Part shown: positions 1 to 8,310 of the stretch, piece by piece
Position numbering within the stretch: the stretch's first letter is position 1
Layout of the letters: each line of letters opens with the position of its first letter
Assembly: GCA_946482595.1 (NCBI GenBank)
Contig: CAMLSD010000021.1
Location: 1-50,126, forward strand
Reading direction: 5' to 3'
DNA length: 50,126 bases
Origin: an uncultured Comamonadaceae bacterium
GTDB taxonomy: Bacteria > Pseudomonadota > Gammaproteobacteria > Burkholderiales > Burkholderiaceae
The notes under the pieces: model-generated
The model's input: the letters and a program-made list of their open reading frames with translations, nothing else
Databases searched by the model: none
Told to the model about the DNA's origin: nothing
Made by a program: the position numbers and the translations under genes

Positions 1-36
1 GGGGGATATGACCGCTTGGGGCGGCCCTGCGCTTGG
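1..36. repeat. Edge fragment of a dispersed GC-rich intergenic repeat
   Basis: Positions 15-31 match the 17-bp core CTTGGGGCGGCCCGGCG with one mismatch. The exact core also occurs at 16697-16713 and in each of the three tandem copies at 47960-48200. The preceding GGGGG run also fits those copies. An ATG at 40-38 on the minus strand overlaps the stop of the acyl-CoA synthetase and would encode 13 codons before the window edge, but this stretch is repeat-like, so I do not call a gene. Confidence 0.4.
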
Positions 37-1983
37 TCATGCTGCACTCCTCAGTGCCGGGAAGGTCTTCACGTCGACGATCTTCAGCGTGGCCGCGACG
101 CTGCCGCTGCGGCCGTCCTCGAACTTGACGGCCGTCTCGATGAACTGCTCGGGCTTGCCGCCGTACAGTGCATCGACCAGCACCTGGTACTTGTCGGCGA
201 TGGTGCCGCGGCGCACCTTGCGCGTGCGGGTCAGCTCGCCGTCGTCGGCGTCCAGTTCCTTGTGCAGGATCAGGAAGCGGCTGATCTGGCTGCCCGCCAG
301 CTTTTCGTCCGCGGCCAGGTCGGCGTTGACCTTCTCGACGCAGTCGCGCACCAGCTCGTACACCTCGGGCTTGCCGGCGAGGTCGGTGTAGCCGGCGTAG
401 GGCAGGTTGCGTTTCTCGGCCCAGTTGCCCACGGCCTCGAAGTCGATGTTGATGAAGGCGCAGACCGAGCTGCGCTTGTCGCCGAAGGCCACCGCTTCCT
501 TGATCTGCGGGAAGAACTTCAGCTTGTTCTCGACGTACTTGGGCGCGAACATCGCGCCGTCGTTCGGGCCGCCGGCGATGCGGCCGACGTCCTTCGCGCG
601 GTCGATGATCTTCAGGTGGCCGCCGGCATCGAGGAAGCCGGCGTCGCCGGTGTGGTACCAGCCGTCGGCGGTCAGCACCTCGGCGGTGGCGGCGGGGTTC
701 TTGTAGTACTCCTTCAGCAGGCCGGGCGACTTCACCAGGATCTCGCCCGAGTCGGCGAGGCGGATCTGCACGCCCTCGACCGGCACGCCAACGGTGTCGG
801 CCTTGGCTTCGTTGTCGGGCTGCAGGCAGACGAAGACCGCGGTCTCGGTGGAGCCGTACAGCTGCTTCAGGTTGATGCCGATCGAGCGGTAGAAGGTGAA
901 GAGGTCCGGCCCGATGGCCTCGCCCGCCGTGTAGGCCACCCGCACGCGCGAGAAGCCCAGCGTGTTGCGCAGCGGGCCGAAGACGGCCAGGTCGCCGAGC
1001 TTCCACTTCAGCCGGTCCAGCGCCGCGACCGGCTTGCCGTCCATGCGCGCCGGGCCCACGCGGCGCGCCACCGCCATGCAGGTGTGGAACAGCCAGCGCT
1101 TGAAGCGCGAGGCGTCCTCCATGCGGATCATCACGCTGGTGAGCAGGCCCTCGAAGATGCGCGGCGGCGCGAAGTAATAGGTCGGGCCGATCTCCTTCAG
1201 GTCGATCATGACCGTCGAGGCCGACTCCGGGCAGTTCACCACATAACCGCACACCAGCCACTGCGCATAGCTGAAGCAGTTCTGCCCGATCCATGCCGGC
1301 GGCAGGTAGGCCAGCACTTCCTCGCGGGCGGTGAGCTTGTCGAAGCGCGCACCGGCCTGGGCCCGGTCGATCAGCGCGAAGTGGGTGTGAACCACGCCCT
1401 TCGGATTGCCGGTCGTGCCTGAGGTGAAGAACATCGAGGCGACGTCTTCGGGGCGGGCCTGGTCCACCTCGGCCTGGAACCAGCCGGGGTGCTGCTGGTT
1501 GTGGGCCTGTCCGGCCTCGATCAGGTCGTCGAGCGAGGCCAGACCCGGCTCGCGATACTTGCGCAGACCACGGGGGTCGTCGTACCAGATGTGCGTGAGC
1601 CCGGGGCACTGTTCGCGCACCTCGAGCATCTTGTCGACCTGCTCCTGGTCCTCGACCACGGCAAATGCCACCTCGGCATTGGTGACCGGAAACACGAACT
1701 CGGCAGCCACCGCGTCCTGGTAAAGCGGCACCGGGATCGCGCCGACCGACTGGGCTGCCAGCATCGTGGCGTACAGGCGCGGGCGGTTTTCGCCGACCAC
1801 CACGATGTGCTGGCCGCGCTGCAGGCCGGCGCGCGACAGGCCGCCGGCCAGTGCACGCACCATGGCGGCCAGCTCGGCCCAGGTCAAGGTCTGCCAGATG
1901 CCGTATTCCTTCTCGCGCAGCGCCGGCGCGTCGGGCTGGCGGCTGGCATGTTCGAGCAGCAGACGGGGGAACGTCGTTTGCAC
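37..1983 (-). CDS. Long-chain acyl-CoA synthetase (AMP-binding, FadD-like)
   Basis: Adenylate-forming enzyme that should activate a carboxylic acid with ATP and load it onto CoA in the cytoplasm. The P-loop-like motif TSGTTGNPKG lies near residues 187-196, the adenine-binding YGSTET motif near 380, and GWYHTGD plus IDRAKDV in the C-terminal half. The GTG start at 1983 is chosen because AGGAGA sits a few bases upstream; it gives 648 aa, normal for long-chain FACS enzymes, whereas the longer open frame adds 36 unconvincing residues. It is divergent from a Crp/Fnr-type regulator with a palindromic site between them. In related bacteria such synthetases often neighbour branched-chain amino-acid type ABC transporters, but none is visible here. 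Substrate chain length cannot be read from sequence. Confidence 0.88.
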   Translation of the reverse strand: MQTTFPRLLLEHASRQPDAPALREKEYGIWQTLTWAELAAMVRALAGGLSRAGLQRGQHIVVVGENRPRLYATMLAAQSVGAIPVPLYQDAVAAEFVFPVTNAEVAFAVVEDQEQVDKMLEVREQCPGLTHIWYDDPRGLRKYREPGLASLDDLIEAGQAHNQQHPGWFQAEVDQARPEDVASMFFTSGTTGNPKGVVHTHFALIDRAQAGARFDKLTAREEVLAYLPPAWIGQNCFSYAQWLVCGYVVNCPESASTVMIDLKEIGPTYYFAPPRIFEGLLTSVMIRMEDASRFKRWLFHTCMAVARRVGPARMDGKPVAALDRLKWKLGDLAVFGPLRNTLGFSRVRVAYTAGEAIGPDLFTFYRSIGINLKQLYGSTETAVFVCLQPDNEAKADTVGVPVEGVQIRLADSGEILVKSPGLLKEYYKNPAATAEVLTADGWYHTGDAGFLDAGGHLKIIDRAKDVGRIAGGPNDGAMFAPKYVENKLKFFPQIKEAVAFGDKRSSVCAFINIDFEAVGNWAEKRNLPYAGYTDLAGKPEVYELVRDCVEKVNADLAADEKLAGSQISRFLILHKELDADDGELTRTRKVRRGTIADKYQVLVDALYGGKPEQFIETAVKFEDGRSGSVAATLKIVDVKTFPALRSAA

Positions 1984-2062
1984 CGTCGGTCTCCTGGTGG
2001 GGCGCTCCGGACAGGGCCGGAGCACGGGGTTGGAGTTGTTGGATCCGATGCTAGGCACAAGT

Positions 2063-2092
2063 TTGACGTCAGGTTGTCGTTGTGACGACAAT
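2063..2092 (+). promoter_or_regulatory. Promoter with internal palindromic operator for the Crp/Fnr-type regulator
   Basis: TTGACG (2063-2068) and GACAAT (2087-2092) are spaced 18 bp and point to the regulator gene. Between and over them lies a perfect inverted repeat TTGTCGT-N4-ACGACAA (2074-2091), which would overlap the -10 box. The TTG...CAA ends are like FNR-family half-sites but in a wider 18-bp palindrome. It lies between the divergent synthetase and regulator genes, so autoregulation and control of the synthetase are plausible inferences. Confidence 0.5.
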
Positions 2093-2179
2093 CCTAGGGT
2101 CCGCCCTCAGGGGACTTACCCGGGTTGGCATGCGCAGGCCGCAGCGAGCATGCTTGCGCGCCCGATTTCACGCCGTTCC

Positions 2180-2902
2180 ATGTCCGACCCTGCCGGCTTT
2201 TCCACCCTGCGCCGACGCGCGCGCATGCCCACCGACCGCGAACTGGCCGACGTGCCCTGGCTGCAGGTGCTCGATGGCCCCGACCGGGAGCGGGTGGCGC
2301 GCAGCATCCAGGTCGCACCGGCCGATCCGGGCGACCTGGTCTGCCGCCTGGGGCGCGCGCCGACCTACTGGTTCGGGGTGATCGACGGCCTGCTGAAGAT
2401 GAGCAACGACGGCTCCACCCGGGCCGCCGTGACCTTTGCCGGCCTGCCGCCCGGCGCCTGGTTCGGCGAGGGCACCCTGCTCAAGCGTGAGCCCTATCGC
2501 TACAACGTGCAGGCCCTGCGCCGCAGCGTGGTGGCGGGCCTGCCGATCGAGACCTTCCACTGGCTGCTGGACAACAGCATTCCGTTCAACCGGTTCGTGA
2601 TGCGCCAGCTCAACGAGCGGCTCGGCCAGTTCATCGCCGCGCGCGAGATCGACCGCCTGAACGACCCGGACGTTCGTGTGGCCCGCAGCCTGGCGGCCCT
2701 GTTCCACCCCATCCTCTATCCGGGTGTGGGCACGATGCTGCGCATCACCCAGCAGGAGCTGGGCGCCCTGGTCGGCCTGTCGCGCCAGCGCGTGAACCAG
2801 GCCCTGCATGCCTTGCAGGGGCACGGCCTGATCCGCATCGAATACGGTGGTGTGCGAGTGCTTGACCTCGACGGCCTGCAACGCCGGATGTTCAGCGAAT
2901 GA
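2180..2902 (+). CDS. Crp/Fnr family transcriptional regulator
   Basis: A 240-aa protein with an N-terminal cyclic-nucleotide-binding-like beta barrel and a C-terminal winged helix (ITQQELGALVGLSRQRVNQAL), which is the Crp-type recognition region. I see no N-terminal cysteine cluster, so an FNR-type iron-sulfur sensor is unlikely. The ATG at 2180 is one of several weak starts; ATG 2150 would add ten residues and neither has a strong ribosome-binding site. It is divergent from an acyl-CoA synthetase with a shared palindrome, which suggests it senses a metabolite of that pathway or stress and controls both genes. The effector is unknown. Confidence 0.82.
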   Translation: MSDPAGFSTLRRRARMPTDRELADVPWLQVLDGPDRERVARSIQVAPADPGDLVCRLGRAPTYWFGVIDGLLKMSNDGSTRAAVTFAGLPPGAWFGEGTLLKREPYRYNVQALRRSVVAGLPIETFHWLLDNSIPFNRFVMRQLNERLGQFIAAREIDRLNDPDVRVARSLAALFHPILYPGVGTMLRITQQELGALVGLSRQRVNQALHALQGHGLIRIEYGGVRVLDLDGLQRRMFSE

Positions 2903-2932
2903 TGCGGGCGCGAGCGGTGCGCTGGGGCGTGC

Positions 2933-3838
2933 TCAGGCGCGCGCCTTGAGGTTGGTCACGCCGGCCGAGACATGACCGGCCGGCACGTGCGGGGCGGCAT
3001 TCTCGACATGGCGCACCTGGTCGTCGAAGAAGAAGTCGGGCTCGAACTCCCGCAGGAACTCACCCTTGGGCAGCCCGCCCAGGAACATGGCTTCGTCGAC
3101 CTCGATCTGCCAGTCCATCAGTGTGCGGATCGCCCGCTCATGCGCCGGTGCGCTGCGCGCGGTGACCAGCGCAGTGCGCACCCGCATCGCCGGCGTGGCG
3201 TTGCGCTGCAGCCGGTGCAGGGCCTCCAGCAGCGGCTTGAACGGGCCGGCCTGCAGCGGGCTGGCCGCACGGCTGCTTTCGTGGGCCTGGAAGGCGTCCA
3301 GCCCGTCGGCCTGGAACACCTGCTCGGCCTCGTCGGAGAACAGCACCGCGTCGCCGTCGAAGGCGATGCGCACCTCGTTCGGGTGGGCATCCGAGGCGCG
3401 GGCCGACAGTGGGTAGACCCGCGCGGCCGGAAACCCTGCGTCGAGAGCTGAGCGCACATCGGCCTCATTGGCCGACAGGAACAGGTGCGCATTGAGCGGG
3501 CGCAGGTAGCGGTAGGGGGACTCGCCCCGGGTGAACACCCCGCGCTGGATCGGCAGCCCGTAGTGCTGGGCCGAGCGGAACACCCGCATGCCCGAGACCG
3601 GATCGTTGCGCGACAGGATCACCACTTCGACCGACGGCAGCACCGCGTTGAAGGCCAGCAGCTTGTTGACCAGTGAAAACGCCACGCCCGGCTTGGCTGG
3701 CGCCTCCAGGCGCGCCAGTTGCAGATGCATGTAGGCGCGGTCGTCCTGCGCCTCGAACAGCTGGTTTTCTTCCTCGAAGTCGAACAGGGCGCGCGACGAG
3801 ATCGCCACGACGAGGTGGTCGGCAAGGGTGATGGGCAT
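2933..3838 (-). CDS. 5'-nucleotidase, cN-I (NT5C1) family
   Basis: A 301-aa cytosolic 5'-nucleotidase-like protein expected to dephosphorylate nucleoside monophosphates. The N-terminal segment LVVAISSRALFDFEEEN and the later IAFDGDAVLFSDEAE motif carry the acidic residues typical of this HAD-like family; the C-terminal FLGGLPKGEFLREFEPDFFFDDQ is also characteristic. ATG at 3838. The AAA ATPase gene ends only about 40 bases upstream on the same strand, so the two may be co-transcribed, ATPase first. The preferred nucleotide is not deducible. Confidence 0.8.
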   Translation of the reverse strand: MPITLADHLVVAISSRALFDFEEENQLFEAQDDRAYMHLQLARLEAPAKPGVAFSLVNKLLAFNAVLPSVEVVILSRNDPVSGMRVFRSAQHYGLPIQRGVFTRGESPYRYLRPLNAHLFLSANEADVRSALDAGFPAARVYPLSARASDAHPNEVRIAFDGDAVLFSDEAEQVFQADGLDAFQAHESSRAASPLQAGPFKPLLEALHRLQRNATPAMRVRTALVTARSAPAHERAIRTLMDWQIEVDEAMFLGGLPKGEFLREFEPDFFFDDQVRHVENAAPHVPAGHVSAGVTNLKARA

Positions 3839-3879
3839 GAGGCCGGATGATACGGCCCGGTGCCCGGCCCGTACCGATC

Positions 3880-4872
3880 TCAGTGCACGAAGCCGATGCC
3901 CTGCTTGCGCACCCCGGCGTCGGGCAGGTCGCGCACCTCGATGCGGTCGCGGTGCTCCAGCTTGGCATTGCCGAAGGCCGTCATCCAGGCGCGGCGCATC
4001 TCGCGCGGGGCCATGTCGGCAAAGCGTTCCAGCACGGCCTCCTGCGGCTGCGGGTCGAAGCGCGAGCCCCAGTCGTGTTCGCCGCGGATGCCGGTGTACA
4101 GCCGCAGCGCGATGCGCCGTGCCGCGTCACGGTCGGGCGCCGGCACGCTGTAGACATTCATGCGGTTCAGGATCGGCTCCGGGATCGCACGCTCGTCGTT
4201 GGCCGTGGCCACCCAGATCACCTGGCTGGCATCGATGGGCACTTCGGCGAACTCGTCGGTGAAGGTGCCGGCGGTGTCGTGCTCGAGCAGGCTGTAGAGC
4301 GCGCCCAGCGGGTCGTAGGCCGAATCGGTGCTGGCCTTGTCGATCTCGTCGACCACGATGACCGGGTTGGCGTACTGCCCGTCCACGAGGGTTTCGAAGA
4401 CCTTGCCCGGTCGGGCGCCCTTCCATTGCGAGGACGCTCCGGACAGCACCCAGCCGGCGGTCAGCGAGCTCATCGCCATGAAGCCCATGCCGGTGCCCAG
4501 CAGCTGGGACAGGCGGCGCGCGAAGTGGGTCTTGCCGATGCCGGGCGGGCCCAGCAGCAGCATCGGCGTGATCTCCAGCGCGTCGCGGCTGTCCTCGCAC
4601 AGCGCGAGCTGGCGCTTCACGTCGTCCAGCGCGTCGCCGAAGTTGGGCAGTTCGTCATACAGCGAGTCCATCGCTGGCAGGCCCGAGGGCTTGACCTGGA
4701 AGCGCTCGGGGCCGCGTTCGAGCATGCGCTCGTACGTGGCACGCAGGTTCTCGTGTTCCTTGTGGGGGAGCTTGTCGAGCCGGCGCTCGACGTCGGTCAT
4801 GCGATAGACCGAGCGCATGTGTGCGATCGGGATGTGGGCGCCGCGAACCGGGACCAGATCATGGGAACTCAT
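3880..4872 (-). CDS. AAA family ATPase, Lon-like module without a protease domain
   Basis: A 330-aa cytoplasmic ATPase. Walker A GPPGIGKT is at about residues 108-115, Walker B VIVVDE at 171-176, a sensor-1 Asn near 225 (ATANDE) and a candidate arginine finger near 237 (ILNRM). The core resembles the Lon ATPase module, but there is no Ser-Lys protease domain and no Lon N-domain; the first ~100 residues are of unknown type. ATG 4872 is preferred to longer starts because GGAGG precedes it at good spacing. It lies upstream of and probably with the cN-I nucleotidase. It may remodel a protein complex; the partner is unknown. Confidence 0.75.
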   Translation of the reverse strand: MSSHDLVPVRGAHIPIAHMRSVYRMTDVERRLDKLPHKEHENLRATYERMLERGPERFQVKPSGLPAMDSLYDELPNFGDALDDVKRQLALCEDSRDALEITPMLLLGPPGIGKTHFARRLSQLLGTGMGFMAMSSLTAGWVLSGASSQWKGARPGKVFETLVDGQYANPVIVVDEIDKASTDSAYDPLGALYSLLEHDTAGTFTDEFAEVPIDASQVIWVATANDERAIPEPILNRMNVYSVPAPDRDAARRIALRLYTGIRGEHDWGSRFDPQPQEAVLERFADMAPREMRRAWMTAFGNAKLEHRDRIEVRDLPDAGVRKQGIGFVH

Positions 4873-4998
4873 GACAAACCTCCACGAGAAGACCACTGAT
4901 GGAAACCATTGAAGCAAAAGCCTATCGGCCTGCAGCCCCGGAACAACGGGGCAAACCCCGGTCTGTTGCATGCAAGCGCCGTGCCCGTGCACACTGCG

Positions 4999-5014
4999 CG
5001 TGACACAGGTCACA
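4999..5014. promoter_or_regulatory. Crp/Vfr-like binding site
   Basis: CGTGACACAGGTCACA matches the TGTGA-N6-TCACA Crp consensus at all but the first base. It lies between the divergent AAA ATPase gene (start 4872) and a small exported protein gene (start 5046). The distance is compatible with activation of the ATPase operon from an upstream position. Which of the many Crp-like proteins in such a genome would bind is not known. Confidence 0.35.
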
Positions 5015-5045
5015 TCTTCTGACCTGAAGGCTTGGAGGGGCGGTG

Positions 5046-5432
5046 ATGCGAGGTGTTCCGTGGCAGGGGTGGCGCGCTGCCGGGCTGGCGGCGTGGCTGC
5101 TGGTGGGGGTCTGCGCGGTGCCGGCGCAACCGACGCCCGGGTTCGAGGCCTTCCTGAAGCGCTTTCGCACGGCCATGGCGGCCAACGATGCCCAGGCCGT
5201 GGCCGACCTGACCGCCTTGCCCTTCCTGTTCGACAGCCGGCCGCGCGACCGGGCCGGATTCGTGCGGATCTACCCCGAGCTGTTCACGGCCGCGGTGCGG
5301 CGGTGCCTGCAGCGCGCGACCCCGGTGGCCGAAGACGGCCGGCAGGTGATGTTCTGTGCGCCCTACGGCTTCTACTTCGGGGTGCACGACGGGGCGTGGC
5401 GACTCATCGAGTTCGGCGCCGACGGCGGGTGA
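5046..5432 (+). CDS. Small exported protein of unknown function
   Basis: A 128-aa protein with a clear Sec-type signal peptide: an Arg-containing start, a hydrophobic stretch AAGLAAWLLVGVCAV and a likely cleavage after PAQ or AVPA near residue 28. The mature part has two Cys (CLQ and FCA) that could form a disulfide, and a pattern of helix then strands that could fit an NTF2-like fold, but this is only an impression. GGAGGGG at 5034-5040 favours ATG 5046; a GTG lies directly before it. A Crp-like palindrome is 32 bases upstream. No function is assigned. Confidence 0.7.
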   Translation: MRGVPWQGWRAAGLAAWLLVGVCAVPAQPTPGFEAFLKRFRTAMAANDAQAVADLTALPFLFDSRPRDRAGFVRIYPELFTAAVRRCLQRATPVAEDGRQVMFCAPYGFYFGVHDGAWRLIEFGADGG

Positions 5433-5528
5433 ACGCGGGGGCGTGTCCCCAGTTCTTGGTCTTTTCGGCGGCCGCGGGCTGTGCGAGCATGCGCGCTTGT
5501 TTCGAACACGACCTGAAAGTCAGCTGGC

Positions 5529-6272
5529 ATGAGCCTCGAACCCCCGACCCTGCTGGTGGTCGACGACGAACCTGAACTGCGCGACCTGCTGGCCGAGTAT
5601 TTCGTTCGCCAGGGTTACCGTGTCGAGCTGGCGGCTGATGCGACTGCCGCGCGCAGCCGGGTCGAAGCCGGTGCGCCACATGCCGCCATCCTCGACGTCC
5701 ACCTGCCGGGCGAAGACGGCCTGAGCATCGCGCGCTGGCTGCGTGAGCGTCACCCTGGTGTGGCCATCGTGATGCTCACGACGGCGGCCGACACCGTGGA
5801 CCGCATCGTGGGCCTGGAGATGGGGGCCGACGACTACGTGCCCAAGCCCTTCGACCTGCGCGAACTGCATGCACGCATCAAGAGCGTGCTGCGCCGCCTG
5901 CAGTCGCCCATCGCCAGCGCGCCGGCGCCGCTCAATGCGCTGGCGGCAGGCCACCGCGTGGCCTTTGGCCAGTGCCAGCTCGACCTCGAAACCCGCCTGC
6001 TGCGCGGCCCCGACGGGCAGGACATCGACATCACCGCGGCCGAGTTCGACCTGCTGGCGCTGTTTGCGCGCCATCCGAACCGGCCGCTCAACCGGGACCA
6101 GATCATGGAACAGGCCCACCATCGCGGCTGGGATGTCTTCGACCGCTCGATCGACCTGCGCATCATGCGCCTGCGGCGCAAGATCGAGCGCAACCCCGAC
6201 AAGCCCGAGGTGATCAAGACCGTGCGCGGTGTGGGTTATGTGTTCGTGAGCCAGCCTGGAGCCGAACGTTGA
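5529..6272 (+). CDS. OmpR/PhoB-type response regulator
   Basis: A 247-aa two-component regulator. The receiver domain (about 5-120) has the acidic pair D12/D13, phospho-acceptor D56, T84 and K106. The C-terminal winged helix (about 145-242) contains ITAAEFDLLALFARHPNRPLNR and RRKIERNP..IKTVRGVGYVF, typical of the OmpR class. The stop codon overlaps the TTG start of the downstream hybrid kinase (TTGA), which indicates translational coupling and a cognate pair. The signal is unknown. Confidence 0.93.
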   Translation: MSLEPPTLLVVDDEPELRDLLAEYFVRQGYRVELAADATAARSRVEAGAPHAAILDVHLPGEDGLSIARWLRERHPGVAIVMLTTAADTVDRIVGLEMGADDYVPKPFDLRELHARIKSVLRRLQSPIASAPAPLNALAAGHRVAFGQCQLDLETRLLRGPDGQDIDITAAEFDLLALFARHPNRPLNRDQIMEQAHHRGWDVFDRSIDLRIMRLRRKIERNPDKPEVIKTVRGVGYVFVSQPGAER

Positions 6273-8293
6273 AGCCCGACCTGCCGGCTCTGCCGCCCGG
6301 GTTTGCGCCGGCCGATCCGCCGGGCATCACCGCCCCCGCGGCCCTGCCGCCACCCGACCTGGCCACGCTGCAGACCCTGTTCGATGCCGTGCCCGCGCGT
6401 GTGTCGATGATCGATGCCGCACACCGCTTCGTCTACCTGAACCATGAGGCCCTGGCCTTCGTGCGCCTGCCGATCGAGCAGGTGGTCGGGCGCCATCTGT
6501 CCGAGGTGCTGGGCGAGGCCGCCTACCAGTCCTATCTGCCGGTGGCCGAGCGGCTGTTTGCCGGGCAGTCGCTGCAGCGTGAGGGCTGGATCGAGTACCG
6601 TGGCCACATCCGCCGTTACGTCAAGGAAAGCCTGGTCCCCTATGCCCCGGGCGGCGGCCCGGTGCTGGGCGTGGTGGCCTTCGTGCGCGACCTCACCGAG
6701 CTGCGCCAGCGCGAGATCGACCTGGCCGCCCGTCTGGCCGACCTGCAGACCACCGAGGCGCTGAAGGCGGCCATCGTCGACAACGCGCTGTCGGCCATCG
6801 TGCTGGCAGACGAAGACGGCCGTATCGTCGAGTTCAACCCCGCGGCCGAACAGGCGTTCGGCTTCCGGCGCGAGGAGGCGGTCGGCCGGCTGGTGAGCGA
6901 CGTGATCATTCCGCATCACTACCGCGAGGCCCACCTGGACGGCATGGCCCGCATGAAGTCCGGCGGGCCGGCGCGCGTGATCGGCAAACGTGTCGAGATG
7001 AATGCCTTGCGGGCCGACGGCAGCGAATTCCCGGTCGAGATGGTGCTGTCGCGCACCGTGGTGGACGGGCGCACCTTCTACAGCGCCTTCCTGGTCGACC
7101 TGAGCGAACGGCGTCGTGCCGAGGACGAGATCAACCGCCAGCGCGAGGCCCTGCGTCAGAGCGAAAAGCTCACCGCGATGGGCAGTCTGCTGGCCGGGGT
7201 CGCGCATGAGCTGAACAATCCGCTGGCCATCGTGATGGGCCGCGCCAGCCTGCTGGAGGCCAAGTGCACTGACCCGCGCCTGCAGGCCGACGTGGTGCGC
7301 ATCCGCGAGGCGGCCGAGCGCTGCGGGCGCATCGTGCGCACCTTCCTGAGCATGGCGCGCAAGAAGCCGAGCGAACGCACCGATGTCTGCCTGAACGACC
7401 TGGTCCGCGGGGCGGTCGACCTGCTGCAGTACAACCTGCGCACCAGCGGCATCGAGGTGACGCTGCAACTCGCGCCACAACTGCCGACGGTGCGGGCCGA
7501 CGCCGACCAGCTCGGCCAGGTCGTGCTCAACCTGCTGGTCAATGCACAGCAGGCCCTGACGCAGCCGAACGCGCCGGTGCGCCCGCCCTTGCGTGTGCGG
7601 GTCGAGTCGGGTGTGCTGCCGGGCAGCGGCGGCGCGACCGGCCAGGTGTGGCTGCGGGTGTGCGACAACGGGCCGGGTGTGGCCGAAGTGCATCGTCAGC
7701 GCATCTTCGATCCGTTCTTCACGACCAAACCCGAAGGCGCAGGTACGGGTCTGGGCCTGGCCGTGTCCCGCTCGGTGGCGCGTGAACATGCCGGTGAGCT
7801 GGCGCTGGACACCGCGCCCAGCCCGCTGGGCGGCGCCTGCTTCCTGCTCAGCCTGCCGATCACCGCGGCCGCACCGGCCACGCCCGAACCGCGCGAGGCG
7901 CCTGCGCCGGCCGATGTGCTGACGGCCCGGGTGCTGGTGGTCGACGATGAAGCGGAGCTGGCCGACGTGATCCGCGAGATGCTCGAGGTGGCGCAGTTCG
8001 AGGTGGCCACCGCTGAATCCGGCGAAGTGGCGCTCGAGCTGTTGTCCGAGGCCCGGTTCGATGCGGTGGTGTCCGACCTGCGCATGCCGGGCATGGACGG
8101 GCCCGGCCTGTGGCGTGCCATCCAGGCCCAGCACCCTCAGCTGGCCCGCCGCATCGTGTTCGTCACCGGCGACACCCTGTCGGCCGGCGCGCGCGAATTC
8201 TTGCGGCAGACCGGCTGCGCCTGCATCGAGAAGCCGTTCACCGCCGAGGAGCTGACCTCCCGGGTGTCGGCCATCGTGGAGGGGCGACTGTAG
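6269..8293 (+). CDS. Hybrid sensor histidine kinase, PAS-PAS-HisKA-HATPase-REC
   Basis: A 674-aa kinase if translation begins at TTG 6269, which overlaps the regulator's stop; no ATG occurs before the first PAS domain. Two PAS domains (about 30-150 and 165-285) are followed by the H box VAHELNNPL with His313, an ATPase domain with N box (NLLVNAQQAL), DNGPGV, F box FDPFFTTKPEG and GTGLGLAV, and a C-terminal receiver with D603 in DLRMPGMDG. No transmembrane segment is evident, so it is a cytoplasmic sensor. A C-terminal receiver without an Hpt domain suggests autoregulation or an Hpt elsewhere. The target is most likely the OmpR-type regulator encoded just upstream. The convergent globin gene hints at oxygen or NO as the theme, without proof. 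Confidence 0.9.
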   Translation: MKPDLPALPPGFAPADPPGITAPAALPPPDLATLQTLFDAVPARVSMIDAAHRFVYLNHEALAFVRLPIEQVVGRHLSEVLGEAAYQSYLPVAERLFAGQSLQREGWIEYRGHIRRYVKESLVPYAPGGGPVLGVVAFVRDLTELRQREIDLAARLADLQTTEALKAAIVDNALSAIVLADEDGRIVEFNPAAEQAFGFRREEAVGRLVSDVIIPHHYREAHLDGMARMKSGGPARVIGKRVEMNALRADGSEFPVEMVLSRTVVDGRTFYSAFLVDLSERRRAEDEINRQREALRQSEKLTAMGSLLAGVAHELNNPLAIVMGRASLLEAKCTDPRLQADVVRIREAAERCGRIVRTFLSMARKKPSERTDVCLNDLVRGAVDLLQYNLRTSGIEVTLQLAPQLPTVRADADQLGQVVLNLLVNAQQALTQPNAPVRPPLRVRVESGVLPGSGGATGQVWLRVCDNGPGVAEVHRQRIFDPFFTTKPEGAGTGLGLAVSRSVAREHAGELALDTAPSPLGGACFLLSLPITAAAPATPEPREAPAPADVLTARVLVVDDEAELADVIREMLEVAQFEVATAESGEVALELLSEARFDAVVSDLRMPGMDGPGLWRAIQAQHPQLARRIVFVTGDTLSAGAREFLRQTGCACIEKPFTAEELTSRVSAIVEGRL

Positions 8294-8310
8294 GGCCCGG
8301 TGCGGCGGTC

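Noticed and set aside
1..40. Start of a possible minus-strand gene (MTKRRAAPSG) overlapping the acyl-CoA synthetase stop
   Set aside because: The stretch matches the core of a dispersed intergenic repeat seen elsewhere in the window, and only 13 codons are visible.
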